Shown one piece after another: positions 1 to 12,393 of a stretch of DNA of 64,000 nucleotides. Positions within the stretch are counted from its first letter, which is position 1; every line of letters starts with the position of its first letter. The DNA is from Rhodococcoides trifolii (GTDB taxonomy: Bacteria; Actinomycetota; Actinomycetes; Mycobacteriales; Mycobacteriaceae). The stretch is taken from positions 186,001 to 250,000 of the forward strand of contig NZ_BMCU01000005.1 of assembly GCF_014635345.1 (NCBI RefSeq), written 5' to 3'. The notes below the pieces were generated by a model. That model was not told the origin of the DNA. It saw only the letters and a program-made list of their open reading frames with translations, and searched no databases. A program made the translations under genes and the position numbers.

Positions 1-3000
1 GATCCCGAGCGCGTCGACCACGTCGTCCAGTTCGACGTCGCGGTGAGCCAGCGCTGCCACGACGGCGGCGGCGGACTCCTCGATCGCCATCACGGGCGTC
101 GCCTTCGGGCGGTAACGGGTCCGCATCGGCACCATCGTGACGAACATTCCCACCGTGTCGACGGTATCGGCGTCGTCCCGCCCCGCAGTCGGAACGCCCA
201 GCACCACATCGTCACCCGCACCAGACCTGGCCAGTGCGGTCACGAGCGCAGCGTGCAGAACGGCGAACAGACCGGTTCCGAGGCGCCCCGCCAGCGTCGA
301 CAGGCGAGCGAGATCGCGCTCGCCCACACGCGCGCCGACGGCGCTGCCCCGGTGGGTGGGCATCGGAGGCCGCGGGCGATCACTCGGAACGACCGTCGCG
401 GCGGGGGCGTCACGCAGTCTGTCGACCCAGTAGTCGCGTTGAGCTGCCGCAACCGAATTCGGATCGTTCACCGCCCCCGCGCGGGCGGATCGTCGCAGCA
501 TCGCGTCGACGAAGCTACCGGCTCGGCCGGCCCACACCGGTGATCGATCGGCCGACCGTGCAGCGTAGGCAGCGGCGATGTCGGTGGAGAGAACGCCCAT
601 CGACCACCCGTCGGCAGCGATGTGGTGCACGACGAGCACGAGTGTCGTCTCGTCGGACGACTGTTGCACCAGAAGTCGAAGAGGCAGCGATGATTCGAGA
701 TCGAACCCCTGCATCGCTCTCTCAGCGGCGTCGTGGGAGGGATCGATCCGCACGACGACGTTCTCGGACATCGGCACGGCGGCCGCCGGGTCGAGCACCG
801 ACTGGTAGGGCCCGTCTGCGTCCTCCGGGTACACGGTCCGCAATGCCTCGTGCCGGACGAGGACATCGGTGACGGCGGCGCGCAGGGCGGACACGTCGAC
901 CCGTCCGTCGACCGTCATCGGGGCCACGATGTTGTACGCACCGGACGTCGGGTCGATCCGGCTGTGCACCCACATGCGGTACTGCTGAGCGGACAACGGG
1001 ATACGAGCCGGACGCACGAGCGCTGCCCGCTGCGCCACCTCATCCGGTTCGGTGTCGTCGACTAGGTGTGCGAGTGCGGCGACCGTGCGTGCCGTGAACA
1101 CGTCGCCGAGCGAGATCGTGACGCCGAGACGGTGTCGGATCTCGGCCACGACGCGCGAGGCCGTCAGCGAGTTCCCACCCACCTCGAAGAAATCCGAGTG
1201 CGCACCGACCTCGTCTCCTCCGAGCAAGCCGGCGAAGACGTCGGCGACGACGCGCTCGCTGTCGGTGCGAGGTGGAACGACCGTGAACGTCCGTCGACCG
1301 GGATCGGGTAGTGCGCGGCGGTCCACCTTGCCGGCGGAGCCGAGCGGTAGCGCGTCGAGAAACACGACGCGAGAGGGAACCATGTGGCCCGGTAGCCGAT
1401 GTCGGACATGTTCGCGCAGAACACCTTCTGCGTCACCCACCACGGAAGCGACGACGTGGGCGATCAGCTCGGACGGGTCCGACGTCACCGTGACCACCGC
1501 AGCGGACACATCGCGGTGGGCCAGCAGAACGGATTCGATTTCACCCAACTCGACACGCTGGCCGCGAATTTTCACCTGAAAGTCGCTGCGACCCAGATAT
1601 TCCAGAACGGGCCGCTCGTCGTCGAGCGGCCGCCTCCACCGCACCACGTCACCGGTTCGATACACCCGCCGGCCTCCCCCGGCCGGGTCGGCGACGAATC
1701 GCGTCGCGGTCAGCCCGGGCCTCCGCAGGTACCCCCGTGCCAGCTGCACACCCCCCAGATACAACTCGCCGGACACGCCGCCGTCCACCGGTCGTAGACG
1801 GTCGTCGAGCACGGTCGTCGTGACTCCGGAAACCGGTCCACCGATCGGAACACGTTCTGCCAGTGCAGGTGCCGCGCCGTAGGAGGCAACCTCGTGGGAC
1901 GTCACATCGACCGACGCCTCGGTCGGACCGTACAGGTTGTGAACGGCGGCGTGCGTTCGGGAGCGCACCGCCGCGACGGTCGGCGGTGCCAACGCCTCGC
2001 CGCTGGTGAACAGCAGACGCAGGCTGTCGTGGAACTGCCCACCGGGTCCGGCCACGAACACGTCGAGCATCGACGGTACGAAGTGGATCACCGAGACGGA
2101 CTGCGCGTCCACGAGTTCGGCGATGCGCACCGGGTCGCGGTGCTCACCGGGCCCGGCGATCACGGTGCGTGCGCCGGAGATCGGTCCCCAGAACAGCTCC
2201 CACACCGACACGTCGAACGTGATGGGGGTCTTGTGCAGCACCGTGTCGGAGCTGTCGATCGGATAATCGTGCTGCATCCAGGCAAGGCGGTTCACGATTC
2301 CTGCGTGGGAGACACCGACCCCCTTGGGTTCACCGGTGGAGCCGGAGGTGAAGATGACGTAGGCAAGGTGGTCCGGACGCAGGACGCTCAGCCGCTCTCC
2401 GCGGTGCAGCGGGCCCTCCGACACACTGGGTTCGGTCAGCGCACGCGGATGGAGCGCCGTCGCCGAGTCGAACGTATCCGCATCCTCGGCCACGATCAAT
2501 ACCGGTTTCGCCGCCCGCAGCATTGCTTCGGTTCGAGACGCGGGCTGCGACACATCGATCGGAAGATATGCGCCGCCCGCCACGACGACTGCGTGCAGAG
2601 CGACGAACATGTCGAGAGACCGCTCGAGCGCGACGCCCACCACGGCGTCGGGCCCTACCCCGTGGGCGATCAGGACGCGCGCCGCTCTCGCCACTCGCCT
2701 CGTGAACTCGCTCCGTGTCACGGACGTGCCGCCGGACGTCACGATGATCGTGTCACCGTCGACATGCATCGTGTTTTCCAGCAGGTCGGGCAGTACGAAC
2801 GTGGGTTCAGCGGAATCCTCTCCGCGGCTCCACTTCTGAACCTCTCGGCGTCGGTCCGGTCCGAGGACGTCGAGTCGGTCCAGCGGCACGGACCGGTCCC
2901 GGGCGAGAGCGTCCAGTACCCGCAGGAACATGGCGGAGAAATCGGTCACGGTCGAGGCGTCGAAGAGGTCGGTCGCGAACGTCCACCGCACCAGTGCGTC

Positions 3001-6000
3001 GTGCGTGTCGCTCGACGGCACGTCGATCGTGACGTGAAGATCGAATCGCGACACCGGAAGGTCCAGTGGCGCAACGGTTGCGTGAATACCCGCGATATCG
3101 ACCGGCTCCGGCACCGCGTCCTGGAACGCCAGCATGACCTGGAAGATCGGATGGACTGCCGCCGCACGATCGGGCTCGAATCTGTCGACGATTTCGTCGA
3201 ACGGGATGTCCGGAGACGCAAAGGCCGCGACGTCCGCAGCTGCCACCCTCGTGACGAGTTCACCGAGCGTCGCCGACGGGTCGATGTCGGTTCTGAGCAC
3301 GAGTGTCGAGACGAACATGCCGACAAGATCGTCGAGTTCGGCGCGGCCCCGACCGGACACCGGAGTGCCGATGACGACGTCCGTTGTTCCGCACAGGCGC
3401 GACAGGACGACCGCCAACGCGGTGTGCGCAACCATGAACAAGGTTGTACCGCGTTCGATCACGGGTCGGAGGTCCCGCAGCACTCGGGTCGGAATCGAGC
3501 TCGTGATCGTGCGCCCGCGATGGCTGGGGTTCGCCGGACGAGCGCGGTCCGTGGGCAGTGCGAGCGGTCCCGGGAGGGCACGCAGGACGTCGGCGAGGTA
3601 CTCGCTCTGCCGGCGCAGCACCGGGTGTCTGTTCTCCGACCGGGTGCCCAGAAGCCGGCGCTGCCACGACGCGAAGTCCGCGTACTGCACGCCGAGCGCG
3701 GGAAGGGTCGATACCGTCCCCGTGACTCGGTGCACGTAGGCGGTCATCAAGTCTCGCATCAGCGGTGCGAACGACGCACCGTCGGCAGCGATGTGGTGGA
3801 ACACCATGGTCACGTCGGTCTCCGTACTCGCGGCACTCATCGCCCATCGGATCGGGACGTCCACCGTCACGTCGAAACCTCGTACGATCATGGCTTCCGC
3901 GTCCGATTCCGGTTCGGGTGCTGCGCACTCGACGACGACCTGCTGCGGCACACCCCCCGCCGCCGGGTACACGGTGCGAAGGATCTCGTGGCGAGCGAGA
4001 ACATCGGTGAGCGCGGCAACCATCGCACCACGATCCACATCGCCCGACAGTCGTACCGACAGTGGGAGGTTGTAGAGCGGCGAGGTCACGTCGAGCTGGT
4101 TCAGGACCCACATCCGCATCTGACTGCTGGACAGAAGTGCGGGGATCGCTCTGTCGCGCGGCGTGATCGGCGGGAGCGCCTCGGTCCTCGTGCGGTCCAC
4201 CCACCGCGCGAGCCCCCGCACCGTCGGCGCTTCGAACACGGCCGTCACGGGCACGTGGACATCGAGCGCGGCGCCGACCCGAGCGGTCACACGCGTTGCG
4301 GTCAGAGAGTTGCCACCGAGATCGAAGAAGTTGTCTCCGGCCCCGACCCGGTCCTCGAGCCCGAGAAGGTCCGCGACGATCCCCGCGACCGTGCGTTCGG
4401 TCGCCGTGGCCGGCGGATCGAAGCGCGCCGGTGCGACACCGGGATCCGGCAGACGACGACGATCGAGCTTGCCGGTTCCACCGAGCGGCAACGAATCCAG
4501 AACCGTCACCGTCGCCGGCACCATGTACGTCGGCAGTTTCTCTCGCAGTGAAGCCAGCACCTCGTCCGTATCCAACTGCGCCGCAACTACATATGCCGCG
4601 AGCCGCTCGCCGCCGTGAACGGTGACGGCAGCGGAGGCGATGCGGCGATCGCGAAGCAGCGCTCCTTCGATCTCACCCAACTCGATGCGTTGGCCGCGGA
4701 TCTTGACCTGCAGATCGTTGCGGCCGAGATACTCGAGGTTGCCGTCCGGGCGTACGCGCGCCATGTCCCCGGTGCGGTACATTCGGCCGCCCACAAAGGG
4801 ATCGGCGACGAATCTCTCGCACGTGAGATCCGGCCGCCCCTCGTAGAACGACGCGAGTTGCGCACCAGCCAAGTACATCTCACCGCGAACGCCGGGAGGA
4901 ACGGGATGCAGTCGACCGTCCAGGACGTAGATGCGGGTACCGGGGACGGCTCCACCGATGGACACCGTACCGGTGATTCCACTGGCGTCCGACGCGTCGA
5001 CGCCGTGCACGGTGACCCCGACGGCCGCCTCGGTCGGTCCGTACAGGTTGACCACGGATGCTCCCGTGACGCGCTGCGCCCGCTCGGCGGTGACCGCGTT
5101 GAGTGCCTCGCCGATGCACAGAATCCGCGACAGCCCCGATCCATCCGTCGATCGCTCACCCACCGCGTCCAGGTGAGCGTCGAGCAGTGAGGGAACGAAG
5201 TGTGCGGCGGTCACCCCGTGACGCTCGATCAGGTCGGCGATGTATGCGGGGTCGCGGTGACCGTCGGGCGCCGCGATCACCAGCCGCGCCCCACACAGCA
5301 ACGGCCAGAACAATTCCCACACGGACAGATCGAAGGTCGTCGGCGTCTTGAAGAGCGTCGTGTCCGCAGGACCGAGGGGAAAGCGCTCGCACTTCCACCT
5401 CAGTTGTGTCGCGATGGCCCGATGCGACACCGCGACGCCCTTGGGAGTGCCGGTCGATCCGGAGGTGTAGACGACGTAGGCGGTGTTGCTCGGCCGCAAC
5501 GGTGTTCGGCGTTCGACGTCGTGCACCACACCACCGTCTCCGGTCGCCGACGGCCTGAGCACCGGAATGGACAGAGCTCCGGCGCCGTCGGCGACCACTC
5601 CGCCGAGCTCGGCGATCACCACCGCGGGCCCGCACGAGGAGAGCACCGCAGCTACCCGTTCGCCCGGCGACGAAGGATCGAGTGGCACGTATGCGCCGCC
5701 GGCCACGAGGACAGCGAGAACAGTTTCGACGAGTTCGGCCGAGCGAGGCAACGCGATCGCAACCCGGTCCTCGGGTCCGACCCCGGCAGCGATGAGCGCG
5801 CGGGCACGAGCATTCACCCGAGCGAGCAGCTCGGAGTACGTCGTCGTGAGATCCGCCGCACTCGCGTCGACGAGTGCGATCGACCCTGCGAATGCGCCGG
5901 CGACGTCGACGAAGAAGTCGACCAGGGTCCGGTCGACCCCCGACTCGGGGACCACGTCGAGACCGATCGTCGACAGTTGTTCGGCAGCAACCACATCGAG

Positions 6001-9000
6001 GTCACCGACCGCGACGTTCGGGCGCTCCAGCGCGCCGACCAGGACGCGTTCGTACATGTCGGCGAGGCGCTCGACCGATTCGTGATCGAAGAGGTCACGG
6101 GCGTACTCCCACTGAACATCGAGCGTCCCGTCGGCCTCGACGACGGTGAGATGCAGGTCGAACTTCGCCACGTCGATGTCGGCGTGCACCACCTCCACTT
6201 CAACCGACTCCAGGTCGAATCGGTTCGGGGCCATGTTCTGGTACGAGAAGCCGACCTGCACCAGTGGGTGGTGACCGGCCGAGCGCGGCGGGTTCATCAA
6301 CTCCACCAACCGCTCGAACGGCACGTCCGCATTCTCCAGCGCGGCGAGGTCGTCGCTGCGAACGTTCCGCACCACGTCGTCGAAGGACAGATCCAGTCGA
6401 ATCCGGTTGCGTAGCACGACCGTGCCGACGAACATGCCGACCAGATCCGCGAGGTCCGGCTCCCCCCGACCCGCCACCGGCGTTCCGACGGCCACGTCGT
6501 CGGACCCGGTCACCCGCGCGAGCAGCACGGCCAACACCGCATGGGTGACCATGAACGGCGTCGTGCCGGTGCGCACGCCGAACTCGGCGATGCTGTGCAC
6601 GGTCTCGGCGTTCACCACCCGATACACTCGTCCACCGCGCAGCGAGGCGATGGCGGGCCGGGGCCGATCGAGCGGGAGTTCGATCCGGTCCGGCATGCCG
6701 CCGAGTCGGTCCATCCAGAACCGAAGCTGTCGTGAGACAACCGAATCGGGATCCCCCTCGCTACCCATCATCTCGCTGTGCCACAGCGTGTAGTCGCGGT
6801 AACGCACCGGCAGGGCCGTCCACTCGGGAGCGGCGCCGGCGGTGCGGGCTCGGTATGCGGCAGCGAGATCTCGTGCGAGTGGCGCCGTGGAGGATCCGTC
6901 CGCCCCGATGTGGTGGACGACGCACACCAACAGATGATCGTCGGCGCCGACACGCACCAGCTCGATGTGCAGCGGCACCGCGTGGGTCACGTCGAACCCG
7001 ATGCTCGCGACCTCGTGAAAGCGTTGCAACGCCGCCGATTCGGACATCGAGACGGCGCCGAGTTCGAGCCGGCCCGTCAACTCGTCGACGGCATGAACGC
7101 GCTGCACCGGACCGTCCGGGGTGTCCGGGTAGCTGGTGCGCAGACTTTCGTGGCGTTCGAGCAGATCCGCTACGGCGGTGGCGAGTGCATCGCTGTTCAA
7201 AGGCCCGCGTAGACGCAGAGCCATCGGAACGTTGTACGTGGCCTTGCCCGTGTCGAATTGGTTGAGCACCCACATGCGGTGTTGTGCGGGTGACACCGGG
7301 ACCGACCCGCTGCCGATGTCGTAGCGACGCAGCGGCAGGACGCCCTGCGCCGGATCGAGATTGCCCACATGGACCGCAAGCGCCGCAACGGTGGGGTTCT
7401 CGAACACGGACCGCACCGGAACGGTGACACCCAGTTCGCTGCCCAGTGCCGACGCCAGACGTGTTGCGGACAGCGAATTTCCGCCGACTGCGAAGAAGTC
7501 GTCGGTTGCGCCGAACCCCTGTTCGTCGGTGTCGTCGGAGCTCAGGATCGACGCGAAGTGCTTCGCCACCGTGGTCTCGAGTTCTGTTCGCGGCGCAACG
7601 TACTCGTGCGGGACACGCTCCGGCGTGGGCAGAGCGGCTCGGTCGATCTTCCCCGAGACGGTCAGAGCGATCTTGTCCACGGTCACGACGATCGCGGGAA
7701 CACTGTAGGCAGGGAGGATCTTGCGTACGTGGTCCAAGACGACACTGTCGAAGCCGCTGCGGGCCGAACTGGACTCCGGCTGAACGTAAGCAACGAGGGT
7801 CGGCCGCCCGGCGACCTCTCGAACGTCCGCAACCGCGAAGGCCACACCGACGACTGCTCGCAACGCAGCGTCGACCTCACCGAGTTCGATCCGGTAGCCC
7901 CGCACCTTGACCTGGTCGTCGGACCGCCCGACGTAGAACAGGGCGCCGGAGGCTCCGAGACGTACGACGTCGCCGGTTCGGTACATCCGCGACCCGTTGC
8001 CGGCCATCGGATTCGGAAGGTACCTACCGGCGGTGAGAGCGGCTCGGCGGTGGTATCCCAGACCGACGCCGTGGCCGAACACGTACAGCTCGCCCACGCC
8101 GCCCACCGGTACCGGGCGGAGTCGATGGTCGAGGACGATGACACCGGTTCCCGTGATCGGTGCTCCGAGATCGACGGGCTCGCCGGCAGTCAGCGGTCCC
8201 GAGACGGTGGCCATGATGGTGCATTCGGTCGGCCCGTAGGCGTTGAACATTCTGCGTCCCGGTGCCCATCTCGCGACGAGGTCTGCCGAGCACGCTTCTC
8301 CCCCGACCACCACGACGCGGAGGTCGAACAGGTCGGTGTGGTCGACCGTGGCCAACGCAGCCGGTGTGACGAATGCGTGGGTCACGCGTTCGGTCGCCAG
8401 GAGATTCGCGAGATCGGCACCGCCGTACACATCCGTCGACGCGATCACCATGGTTCCGCCGTCGGTGACGGCGAGCAGAAGTTCGAGCACCGACGCGTCG
8501 AAGCTCGGTGATGCGAAATGCAAGGTGCGGGAGCCGGGTCCGACACCGTACCGGCGACGCTGTTCGTCGGCGAACGACGCGATCCCGCGGTGCGACACCA
8601 CCACACCCTTGGGAGTTCCCGTCGAACCCGACGTGTAGATCATGTAGGCCGGATGGTCGATGTGCAGTGGTGTACGTCGATCGGCGTCGGTGACCGGTGC
8701 GGGCGAGGCGGTGAGGTACTCGACGTCCAGATCCGCAGAGCCCATGCGCAACCACGTTCCGGCTCCGGCCGCACGCCCGCGTCCCTCGTCGGTGATACCG
8801 ACGTCCGCTCTGCTGTCCTTCAGCAGGAACTGGACTCGATCCGCCGGAAGCGTCGGGTCCACCGGAACGAAAGCGCCGCCGGCCTTCCCGACCGCCAATT
8901 GAGCCACGATCGCGTGCACACCGCGCCGCAGCAGAATCGCGACGATGGTTCCGGGCCCGACACCGCGCGCGATCAACAGTCGGGCCAACCTGTTGGCGCG

Positions 9001-10452
9001 AGCATCCACCTCGACGTACGTCAGCCGTTGCGAACCGGCCACGATCGCCACGGCGTCGCCGTGTCGCTCTACGGTGCGCGAGAAGACCTCCGGGAGAGCC
9101 AGTGCGGGTGGAGCATCCGGCCCCGAACGCACAGACCCGATGCCGTGGCCCCCGGACATCGGAGCGTCCACGGCCAGGCTCTCGGAGTCCGCGGAGAGGA
9201 CGCTGCGCAGGAGCGACAGGAACCGGTCGCGGTGGCCATCGAGATCGGCGTCGGTGTAGATCGACGGATTCGCTTCGAGATCGATGCGGATATCGCCGTC
9301 GCCGATCCCGGAGTACACGTCGAACGCAAGGTCCTCCACCGGTCCGGTGCTCAAAATCGTTGCGCTGCCCACGCACTCGCCCAGAACCACGTCGCCGCGG
9401 AACGTCATCACGTTGACCGCCGGACCGAAGAACGCCCGCGTGCCACCGCGGGGCCCGCCGGCACCGCTGCCCTGCATGTCCTCGAACCGAAAGCGCTGAT
9501 GCCGTAGCCCGCCGAGTATCTGTGCACCCACCTCGGCGATCAGTTCGCGCACCGTGGTGGTGGCGGACACCGAGGCACGAACCGGAAGGACGTTCGACAC
9601 CATGCCGCCGGATCGACGCAGGAGCGCGTTCGTCCGAGCGGACACGGGGAGACTCAGGGCGACTTCGTCGGCGTCGGCCATCCTGGCGAGATACAGTGCA
9701 GCCGTTGCGCTCACGAGCGCCGGGAGAGTGGTGGACAGCTGATCACACACGCGCCCGATCGCCGCCCGGTCCGCCGACGTGAGGACGACTCCGCTGATCC
9801 GTGATCGCGCCGCCGGCCGGCCGGCACCGTCCGCCAATCGGATCGGGTCGGGCAGGCCACGCAGGCGCTGGGCCCAGTAGGCGCGGTCACGCTCGAAACG
9901 TGGGGATGCGCGGTACGCGAGGTCGTCGTCCACCAACGCCCCGAGGGTGCCCGCTCGATTGGGGCCGGGTTGCGTCCCCCGAACGCGTGCGGTGTAGACC
10001 TCGGCCACCCGCTCGGCGAAGACCGATGCTCCGTACCCGTCGAGCAACATGTGGTGAATGCGGGTGTACCAGAACCACCGTCGGTCTTCGACGCGGACGG
10101 TGGCGACCTCGAGAAGCCTGTCAGTGTACAGGTCGACGGGGCGCGAGAACTCCTCGTACATCCAGTTCAGCGCGTCGGCGTGCGGATCCGCGCGATCACG
10201 AAAGTCGAGGTGCAGCATTTCGTCTCGCAGAGTGCGGTCCACCACCTGAACGGGACCGGTGTCGGTCGGACGCAAACGCACCATCACGGTGTCGTACTCG
10301 CGCGCGACATCGCGACCGACCGCACTGAGCAGCGCAGTATCCAACGGCCCACGCACATCGACGTATTGCGCAATTGCCAGGGGCGTTTCAGCGTCCATTT
10401 CTTGCGCGAACCAGATACTGCGTTGCGCGGCCGACAGTGGGAACTCGTTCAT
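1..10452 (-). CDS. Multimodular non-ribosomal peptide synthetase, C-A-T x3 plus partial C, cut by the left edge
   Basis: This is an assembly-line enzyme that activates amino acids as adenylates, loads them on phosphopantetheine arms and condenses them. The frame is open without a stop for 3,484 codons from the ATG at 10452 (start [17 protein letters not shown]) to base 1, so the C-terminus lies outside. Condensation domains carry HHxxxDG at residues 133-139, 1180-1186, 2219-2225 and 3276-3282; the last is incomplete. Carrier domains have GGNS with the phosphopantetheine serine at residues 993, 2049 and 3095. The three adenylation domains have their A4 core aspartates near residues 652, 1708 and 2747. 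Aligned by eye to the GrsA pocket, A3 reads DVWHFSLVD(K), the serine code also found in EntF; A1 reads DALFVGAIM(K), a mostly hydrophobic pocket; A2 reads DLWHLILVG(K), which I do not recognise. I see no epimerization domain after T1, T2 or T3. The first C domain resembles the EntF type ([10 protein letters not shown]), which would suit an acyl- or aryl-primed start. The product is unknown. Confidence 0.95.
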   Translation of the reverse strand, partial: MNEFPLSAAQRSIWFAQEMDAETPLAIAQYVDVRGPLDTALLSAVGRDVAREYDTVMVRLRPTDTGPVQVVDRTLRDEMLHLDFRDRADPHADALNWMYEEFSRPVDLYTDRLLEVATVRVEDRRWFWYTRIHHMLLDGYGASVFAERVAEVYTARVRGTQPGPNRAGTLGALVDDDLAYRASPRFERDRAYWAQRLRGLPDPIRLADGAGRPAARSRISGVVLTSADRAAIGRVCDQLSTTLPALVSATAALYLARMADADEVALSLPVSARTNALLRRSGGMVSNVLPVRASVSATTTVRELIAEVGAQILGGLRHQRFRFEDMQGSGAGGPRGGTRAFFGPAVNVMTFRGDVVLGECVGSATILSTGPVEDLAFDVYSGIGDGDIRIDLEANPSIYTDADLDGHRDRFLSLLRSVLSADSESLAVDAPMSGGHGIGSVRSGPDAPPALALPEVFSRTVERHGDAVAIVAGSQRLTYVEVDARANRLARLLIARGVGPGTIVAILLRRGVHAIVAQLAVGKAGGAFVPVDPTLPADRVQFLLKDSRADVGITDEGRGRAAGAGTWLRMGSADLDVEYLTASPAPVTDADRRTPLHIDHPAYMIYTSGSTGTPKGVVVSHRGIASFADEQRRRYGVGPGSRTLHFASPSFDASVLELLLAVTDGGTMVIASTDVYGGADLANLLATERVTHAFVTPAALATVDHTDLFDLRVVVVGGEACSADLVARWAPGRRMFNAYGPTECTIMATVSGPLTAGEPVDLGAPITGTGVIVLDHRLRPVPVGGVGELYVFGHGVGLGYHRRAALTAGRYLPNPMAGNGSRMYRTGDVVRLGASGALFYVGRSDDQVKVRGYRIELGEVDAALRAVVGVAFAVADVREVAGRPTLVAYVQPESSSARSGFDSVVLDHVRKILPAYSVPAIVVTVDKIALTVSGKIDRAALPTPERVPHEYVAPRTELETTVAKHFASILSSDDTDEQGFGATDDFFAVGGNSLSATRLASALGSELGVTVPVRSVFENPTVAALAVHVGNLDPAQGVLPLRRYDIGSGSVPVSPAQHRMWVLNQFDTGKATYNVPMALRLRGPLNSDALATAVADLLERHESLRTSYPDTPDGPVQRVHAVDELTGRLELGAVSMSESAALQRFHEVASIGFDVTHAVPLHIELVRVGADDHLLVCVVHHIGADGSSTAPLARDLAAAYRARTAGAAPEWTALPVRYRDYTLWHSEMMGSEGDPDSVVSRQLRFWMDRLGGMPDRIELPLDRPRPAIASLRGGRVYRVVNAETVHSIAEFGVRTGTTPFMVTHAVLAVLLARVTGSDDVAVGTPVAGRGEPDLADLVGMFVGTVVLRNRIRLDLSFDDVVRNVRSDDLAALENADVPFERLVELMNPPRSAGHHPLVQVGFSYQNMAPNRFDLESVEVEVVHADIDVAKFDLHLTVVEADGTLDVQWEYARDLFDHESVERLADMYERVLVGALERPNVAVGDLDVVAAEQLSTIGLDVVPESGVDRTLVDFFVDVAGAFAGSIALVDASAADLTTTYSELLARVNARARALIAAGVGPEDRVAIALPRSAELVETVLAVLVAGGAYVPLDPSSPGERVAAVLSSCGPAVVIAELGGVVADGAGALSIPVLRPSATGDGGVVHDVERRTPLRPSNTAYVVYTSGSTGTPKGVAVSHRAIATQLRWKCERFPLGPADTTLFKTPTTFDLSVWELFWPLLCGARLVIAAPDGHRDPAYIADLIERHGVTAAHFVPSLLDAHLDAVGERSTDGSGLSRILCIGEALNAVTAERAQRVTGASVVNLYGPTEAAVGVTVHGVDASDASGITGTVSIGGAVPGTRIYVLDGRLHPVPPGVRGEMYLAGAQLASFYEGRPDLTCERFVADPFVGGRMYRTGDMARVRPDGNLEYLGRNDLQVKIRGQRIELGEIEGALLRDRRIASAAVTVHGGERLAAYVVAAQLDTDEVLASLREKLPTYMVPATVTVLDSLPLGGTGKLDRRRLPDPGVAPARFDPPATATERTVAGIVADLLGLEDRVGAGDNFFDLGGNSLTATRVTARVGAALDVHVPVTAVFEAPTVRGLARWVDRTRTEALPPITPRDRAIPALLSSSQMRMWVLNQLDVTSPLYNLPLSVRLSGDVDRGAMVAALTDVLARHEILRTVYPAAGGVPQQVVVECAAPEPESDAEAMIVRGFDVTVDVPIRWAMSAASTETDVTMVFHHIAADGASFAPLMRDLMTAYVHRVTGTVSTLPALGVQYADFASWQRRLLGTRSENRHPVLRRQSEYLADVLRALPGPLALPTDRARPANPSHRGRTITSSIPTRVLRDLRPVIERGTTLFMVAHTALAVVLSRLCGTTDVVIGTPVSGRGRAELDDLVGMFVSTLVLRTDIDPSATLGELVTRVAAADVAAFASPDIPFDEIVDRFEPDRAAAVHPIFQVMLAFQDAVPEPVDIAGIHATVAPLDLPVSRFDLHVTIDVPSSDTHDALVRWTFATDLFDASTVTDFSAMFLRVLDALARDRSVPLDRLDVLGPDRRREVQKWSRGEDSAEPTFVLPDLLENTMHVDGDTIIVTSGGTSVTRSEFTRRVARAARVLIAHGVGPDAVVGVALERSLDMFVALHAVVVAGGAYLPIDVSQPASRTEAMLRAAKPVLIVAEDADTFDSATALHPRALTEPSVSEGPLHRGERLSVLRPDHLAYVIFTSGSTGEPKGVGVSHAGIVNRLAWMQHDYPIDSSDTVLHKTPITFDVSVWELFWGPISGARTVIAGPGEHRDPVRIAELVDAQSVSVIHFVPSMLDVFVAGPGGQFHDSLRLLFTSGEALAPPTVAAVRSRTHAAVHNLYGPTEASVDVTSHEVASYGAAPALAERVPIGGPVSGVTTTVLDDRLRPVDGGVSGELYLGGVQLARGYLRRPGLTATRFVADPAGGGRRVYRTGDVVRWRRPLDDERPVLEYLGRSDFQVKIRGQRVELGEIESVLLAHRDVSAAVVTVTSDPSELIAHVVASVVGDAEGVLREHVRHRLPGHMVPSRVVFLDALPLGSAGKVDRRALPDPGRRTFTVVPPRTDSERVVADVFAGLLGGDEVGAHSDFFEVGGNSLTASRVVAEIRHRLGVTISLGDVFTARTVAALAHLVDDTEPDEVAQRAALVRPARIPLSAQQYRMWVHSRIDPTSGAYNIVAPMTVDGRVDVSALRAAVTDVLVRHEALRTVYPEDADGPYQSVLDPAAAVPMSENVVVRIDPSHDAAERAMQGFDLESSLPLRLLVQQSSDETTLVLVVHHIAADGWSMGVLSTDIAAAYAARSADRSPVWAGRAGSFVDAMLRRSARAGAVNDPNSVAAAQRDYWVDRLRDAPAATVVPSDRPRPPMPTHRGSAVGARVGERDLARLSTLAGRLGTGLFAVLHAALVTALARSGAGDDVVLGVPTAGRDDADTVDTVGMFVTMVPMRTRYRPKATPVMAIEESAAAVVAALAHRDVELDDVVDALGI

Positions 10453-10633
10453 TTCGCACCACTTTCGAGCACGCATTGGACCTTAACACCGTGGGCGGGA
10501 AGAGTCCGATGGCCGAGGGCTTCGGTGGCATGATGGGAAACGCACAGCGCCCGAGCAGGTATCGGTACCGAATATGAACACGAAACAAACTGATGGACAA
10601 TACATCTCGATGCCAAAGGTGACAGGAAACGAC

Positions 10634-11590
10634 ATGACGTCCCAGACCGAGGGAAAAGCAGTGGAGGTCGATTCCGTCTGCAAATCGTTCGGGACCGTCG
10701 ACGCCTTGCAAGGTCTCACCTTCTCGGCGGACGTCGGGTCGGTTTTGGGTATTCTGGGCCCGAACGGAGCCGGAAAAACGACGGTGATCGACATTCTTTG
10801 CACGTTGTCGACAATGGATTCGGGTAAAGCAACCGTTTGCGGATTCGACGTTGCCACCCACCCTGCGGCCGTGCGCGAGCGAATTTCGATGACCGGTCAA
10901 TACGCCGCGCTGGACGAAACATTGAACGGCCGCGAGAACTTGATCTTCTTCGGCGCGATGATGGGCCTGCGCACCCGAACAGCCCGCACTCGCGCAGATT
11001 ACTTGTTGGAACGTTTCGATCTGACCGATGCGGCGTCGCGAGCGGTGTCCACGTATTCCGGCGGAATGCGCCGACGGCTCGACATTGCGTGCGGGTTGGT
11101 CGTCAAGCCGTCGGTCGTGTTCCTGGACGAACCGACGACAGGGTTGGACCCCCGCAGCAGAGGTCGGGTCTGGGATCTCGTCGAATCGCTGTCGCAGGAC
11201 GGCATCACGACGATTCTGACCACCCAGTATCTGGACGAAGCAGACAGATTGAGCGACCGAATCGTCGTCGTCGACCATGGGCGCGTCGTCGCCGACGGAA
11301 CCGCCGCCGATCTCAAAGCCGCCGTCGGCGACACCCGCTGCGAAGCATTGTTGGAGAACCCCGGCGACACCGACAGATTCGCCGCGCTTCTGCGCGACAA
11401 GTTCGGCGAGTCAGCACTGACCGAAACCGCCGCGGGCGTCGTTCGGATGCGCGCTCCCGACGGGGTCGACACCATGTCGCAGATCATCGAGTGTGCGGGT
11501 ATCGCGTCGATCCGGTTGCGTGACATCGGTCTTCGTAACCCGTCGCTCGACGACGTCTTCCTGACCCTGACCTCGCCGGCCGCCCCGTGA
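10634..11590 (+). CDS. ABC transporter ATP-binding protein, DrrA type
   Basis: This is the ATPase subunit of a drug/lipid-type ABC-2 exporter. It has a Walker A motif GPNGAGKTT near residue 35, the signature YSGGMRRRLD, Walker B VVFLDEPTTGLDPRSRGRVW, and the C-terminal extension usual in the daunorubicin-resistance (DrrA) group. I chose the ATG at 10634 because AGGAAA precedes it at a good distance; an in-frame ATG at 10574 would add 20 residues with no visible ribosome site. The stop overlaps the GTG of the next gene by 4 bases, so the three exporter genes are probably translated together. It is divergent from the NRPS gene across about 180 bases, which suggests export of the peptide product or self-protection. 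That link is inferred from position. Confidence 0.93.
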   Translation: MTSQTEGKAVEVDSVCKSFGTVDALQGLTFSADVGSVLGILGPNGAGKTTVIDILCTLSTMDSGKATVCGFDVATHPAAVRERISMTGQYAALDETLNGRENLIFFGAMMGLRTRTARTRADYLLERFDLTDAASRAVSTYSGGMRRRLDIACGLVVKPSVVFLDEPTTGLDPRSRGRVWDLVESLSQDGITTILTTQYLDEADRLSDRIVVVDHGRVVADGTAADLKAAVGDTRCEALLENPGDTDRFAALLRDKFGESALTETAAGVVRMRAPDGVDTMSQIIECAGIASIRLRDIGLRNPSLDDVFLTLTSPAAP

Positions 11591-12393
11591 CAGCCATGAC
11601 GTGGCCCGACACCGCTCGTCTCGCGGACCGTCGGGGGACCCGCGCGGCCGTGCGGCAGACGGTCGCCATGACCACCCGCGCACTGCGTTCGGCGTGGACG
11701 CAGAACGAGTTCGTCGTCGCGCTCGTCATGCCTGCGGTGTTCGCACTCGGGCTGTACCTACCGCTTCGGACACTGATGGAACAGCGCGGTCTCGACTACG
11801 CCCAGTTCCTGGTTCCCATCATCGTTCTGCAGACGGCCGCATTCACCGCGGTCAGCGCGGCGCAGCGTTCGGCGCTCGACGCCATGCGTGGGATGAATCG
11901 GCGTCTGTCCACCATGCCGATGCACCCGCTGATCCCCCTGCTCTCACGCACCGTCACCAACGGTGTGCGGTCCTTCGTATCGATCCTCGCGGCGATCGCC
12001 TACGGCTATGCCCTGGGATTCCGATTCACCAGCGGATTCGGAGGTGGGGTTGCGTTCGTGGCGTTCGCACTCCTGGTCTCGGCCGTGCTCTCGCTCGGTG
12101 CGGACGCGCTCGGGTTGATTGCGCGCAGCCCGGAGGCCACGTCTCAGCTGCTCGTGCTGCCGCAACTCGTACTCGGACTTCTCTCGACCGGGTTCTCCCC
12201 CGAGTCGTCGTTCCCGGCGTGGGCTCGCGGGTTCGCACGCAATCAGCCCGTATCGCACTTCGCCGCCGTCATGCGCGGATTTGCCGACGGGTCCCTGACA
12301 TCGGCGACGGTCGTGCCCGCGGCACTGTGGTTGCTCGGTCTGCTCGCCGCGTTCACCCCGCTTGCTCTGTACGCACAGAGGCATCGGCGATGA
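11587..12393 (+). CDS. ABC-2 type transporter permease (first of two)
   Basis: This is an integral-membrane subunit of about 268 residues with roughly six hydrophobic segments, consistent with the ABC2_membrane/DrrB family. The GTG start overlaps the ATPase stop (GTGA) and its own stop overlaps the ATG of the second permease (ATGA), so expression is coupled on both sides. The product would form the membrane channel with the downstream permease and the upstream ATPase. Two different permeases with one ATPase is the DrrA-DrrB-DrrC layout found next to several actinobacterial lipopeptide and polyketide-lipid clusters. The substrate is not evident from the sequence. Confidence 0.88.
   Translation: MTAMTWPDTARLADRRGTRAAVRQTVAMTTRALRSAWTQNEFVVALVMPAVFALGLYLPLRTLMEQRGLDYAQFLVPIIVLQTAAFTAVSAAQRSALDAMRGMNRRLSTMPMHPLIPLLSRTVTNGVRSFVSILAAIAYGYALGFRFTSGFGGGVAFVAFALLVSAVLSLGADALGLIARSPEATSQLLVLPQLVLGLLSTGFSPESSFPAWARGFARNQPVSHFAAVMRGFADGSLTSATVVPAALWLLGLLAAFTPLALYAQRHRR

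Noticed and set aside
1..3400. Epimerization domain between T3 and C4
   Set aside because: The linker between GGNS at residue 3095 and the next C domain is only about 60 residues, too short for an E domain.
1894..4551. An open frame of 885 codons on the plus strand
   Set aside because: It lies wholly antisense to the NRPS, is rich in Arg, His and Asp, and has no domain-like motif. It is a product of GC-biased third positions in the real gene.
1..10452. Catecholate or hydroxamate siderophore assignment for the NRPS
   Set aside because: The serine code and EntF-like first C domain hint at it, but no DHB genes, ornithine hydroxylase, IdeR-like box or siderophore receptor are visible in the window.
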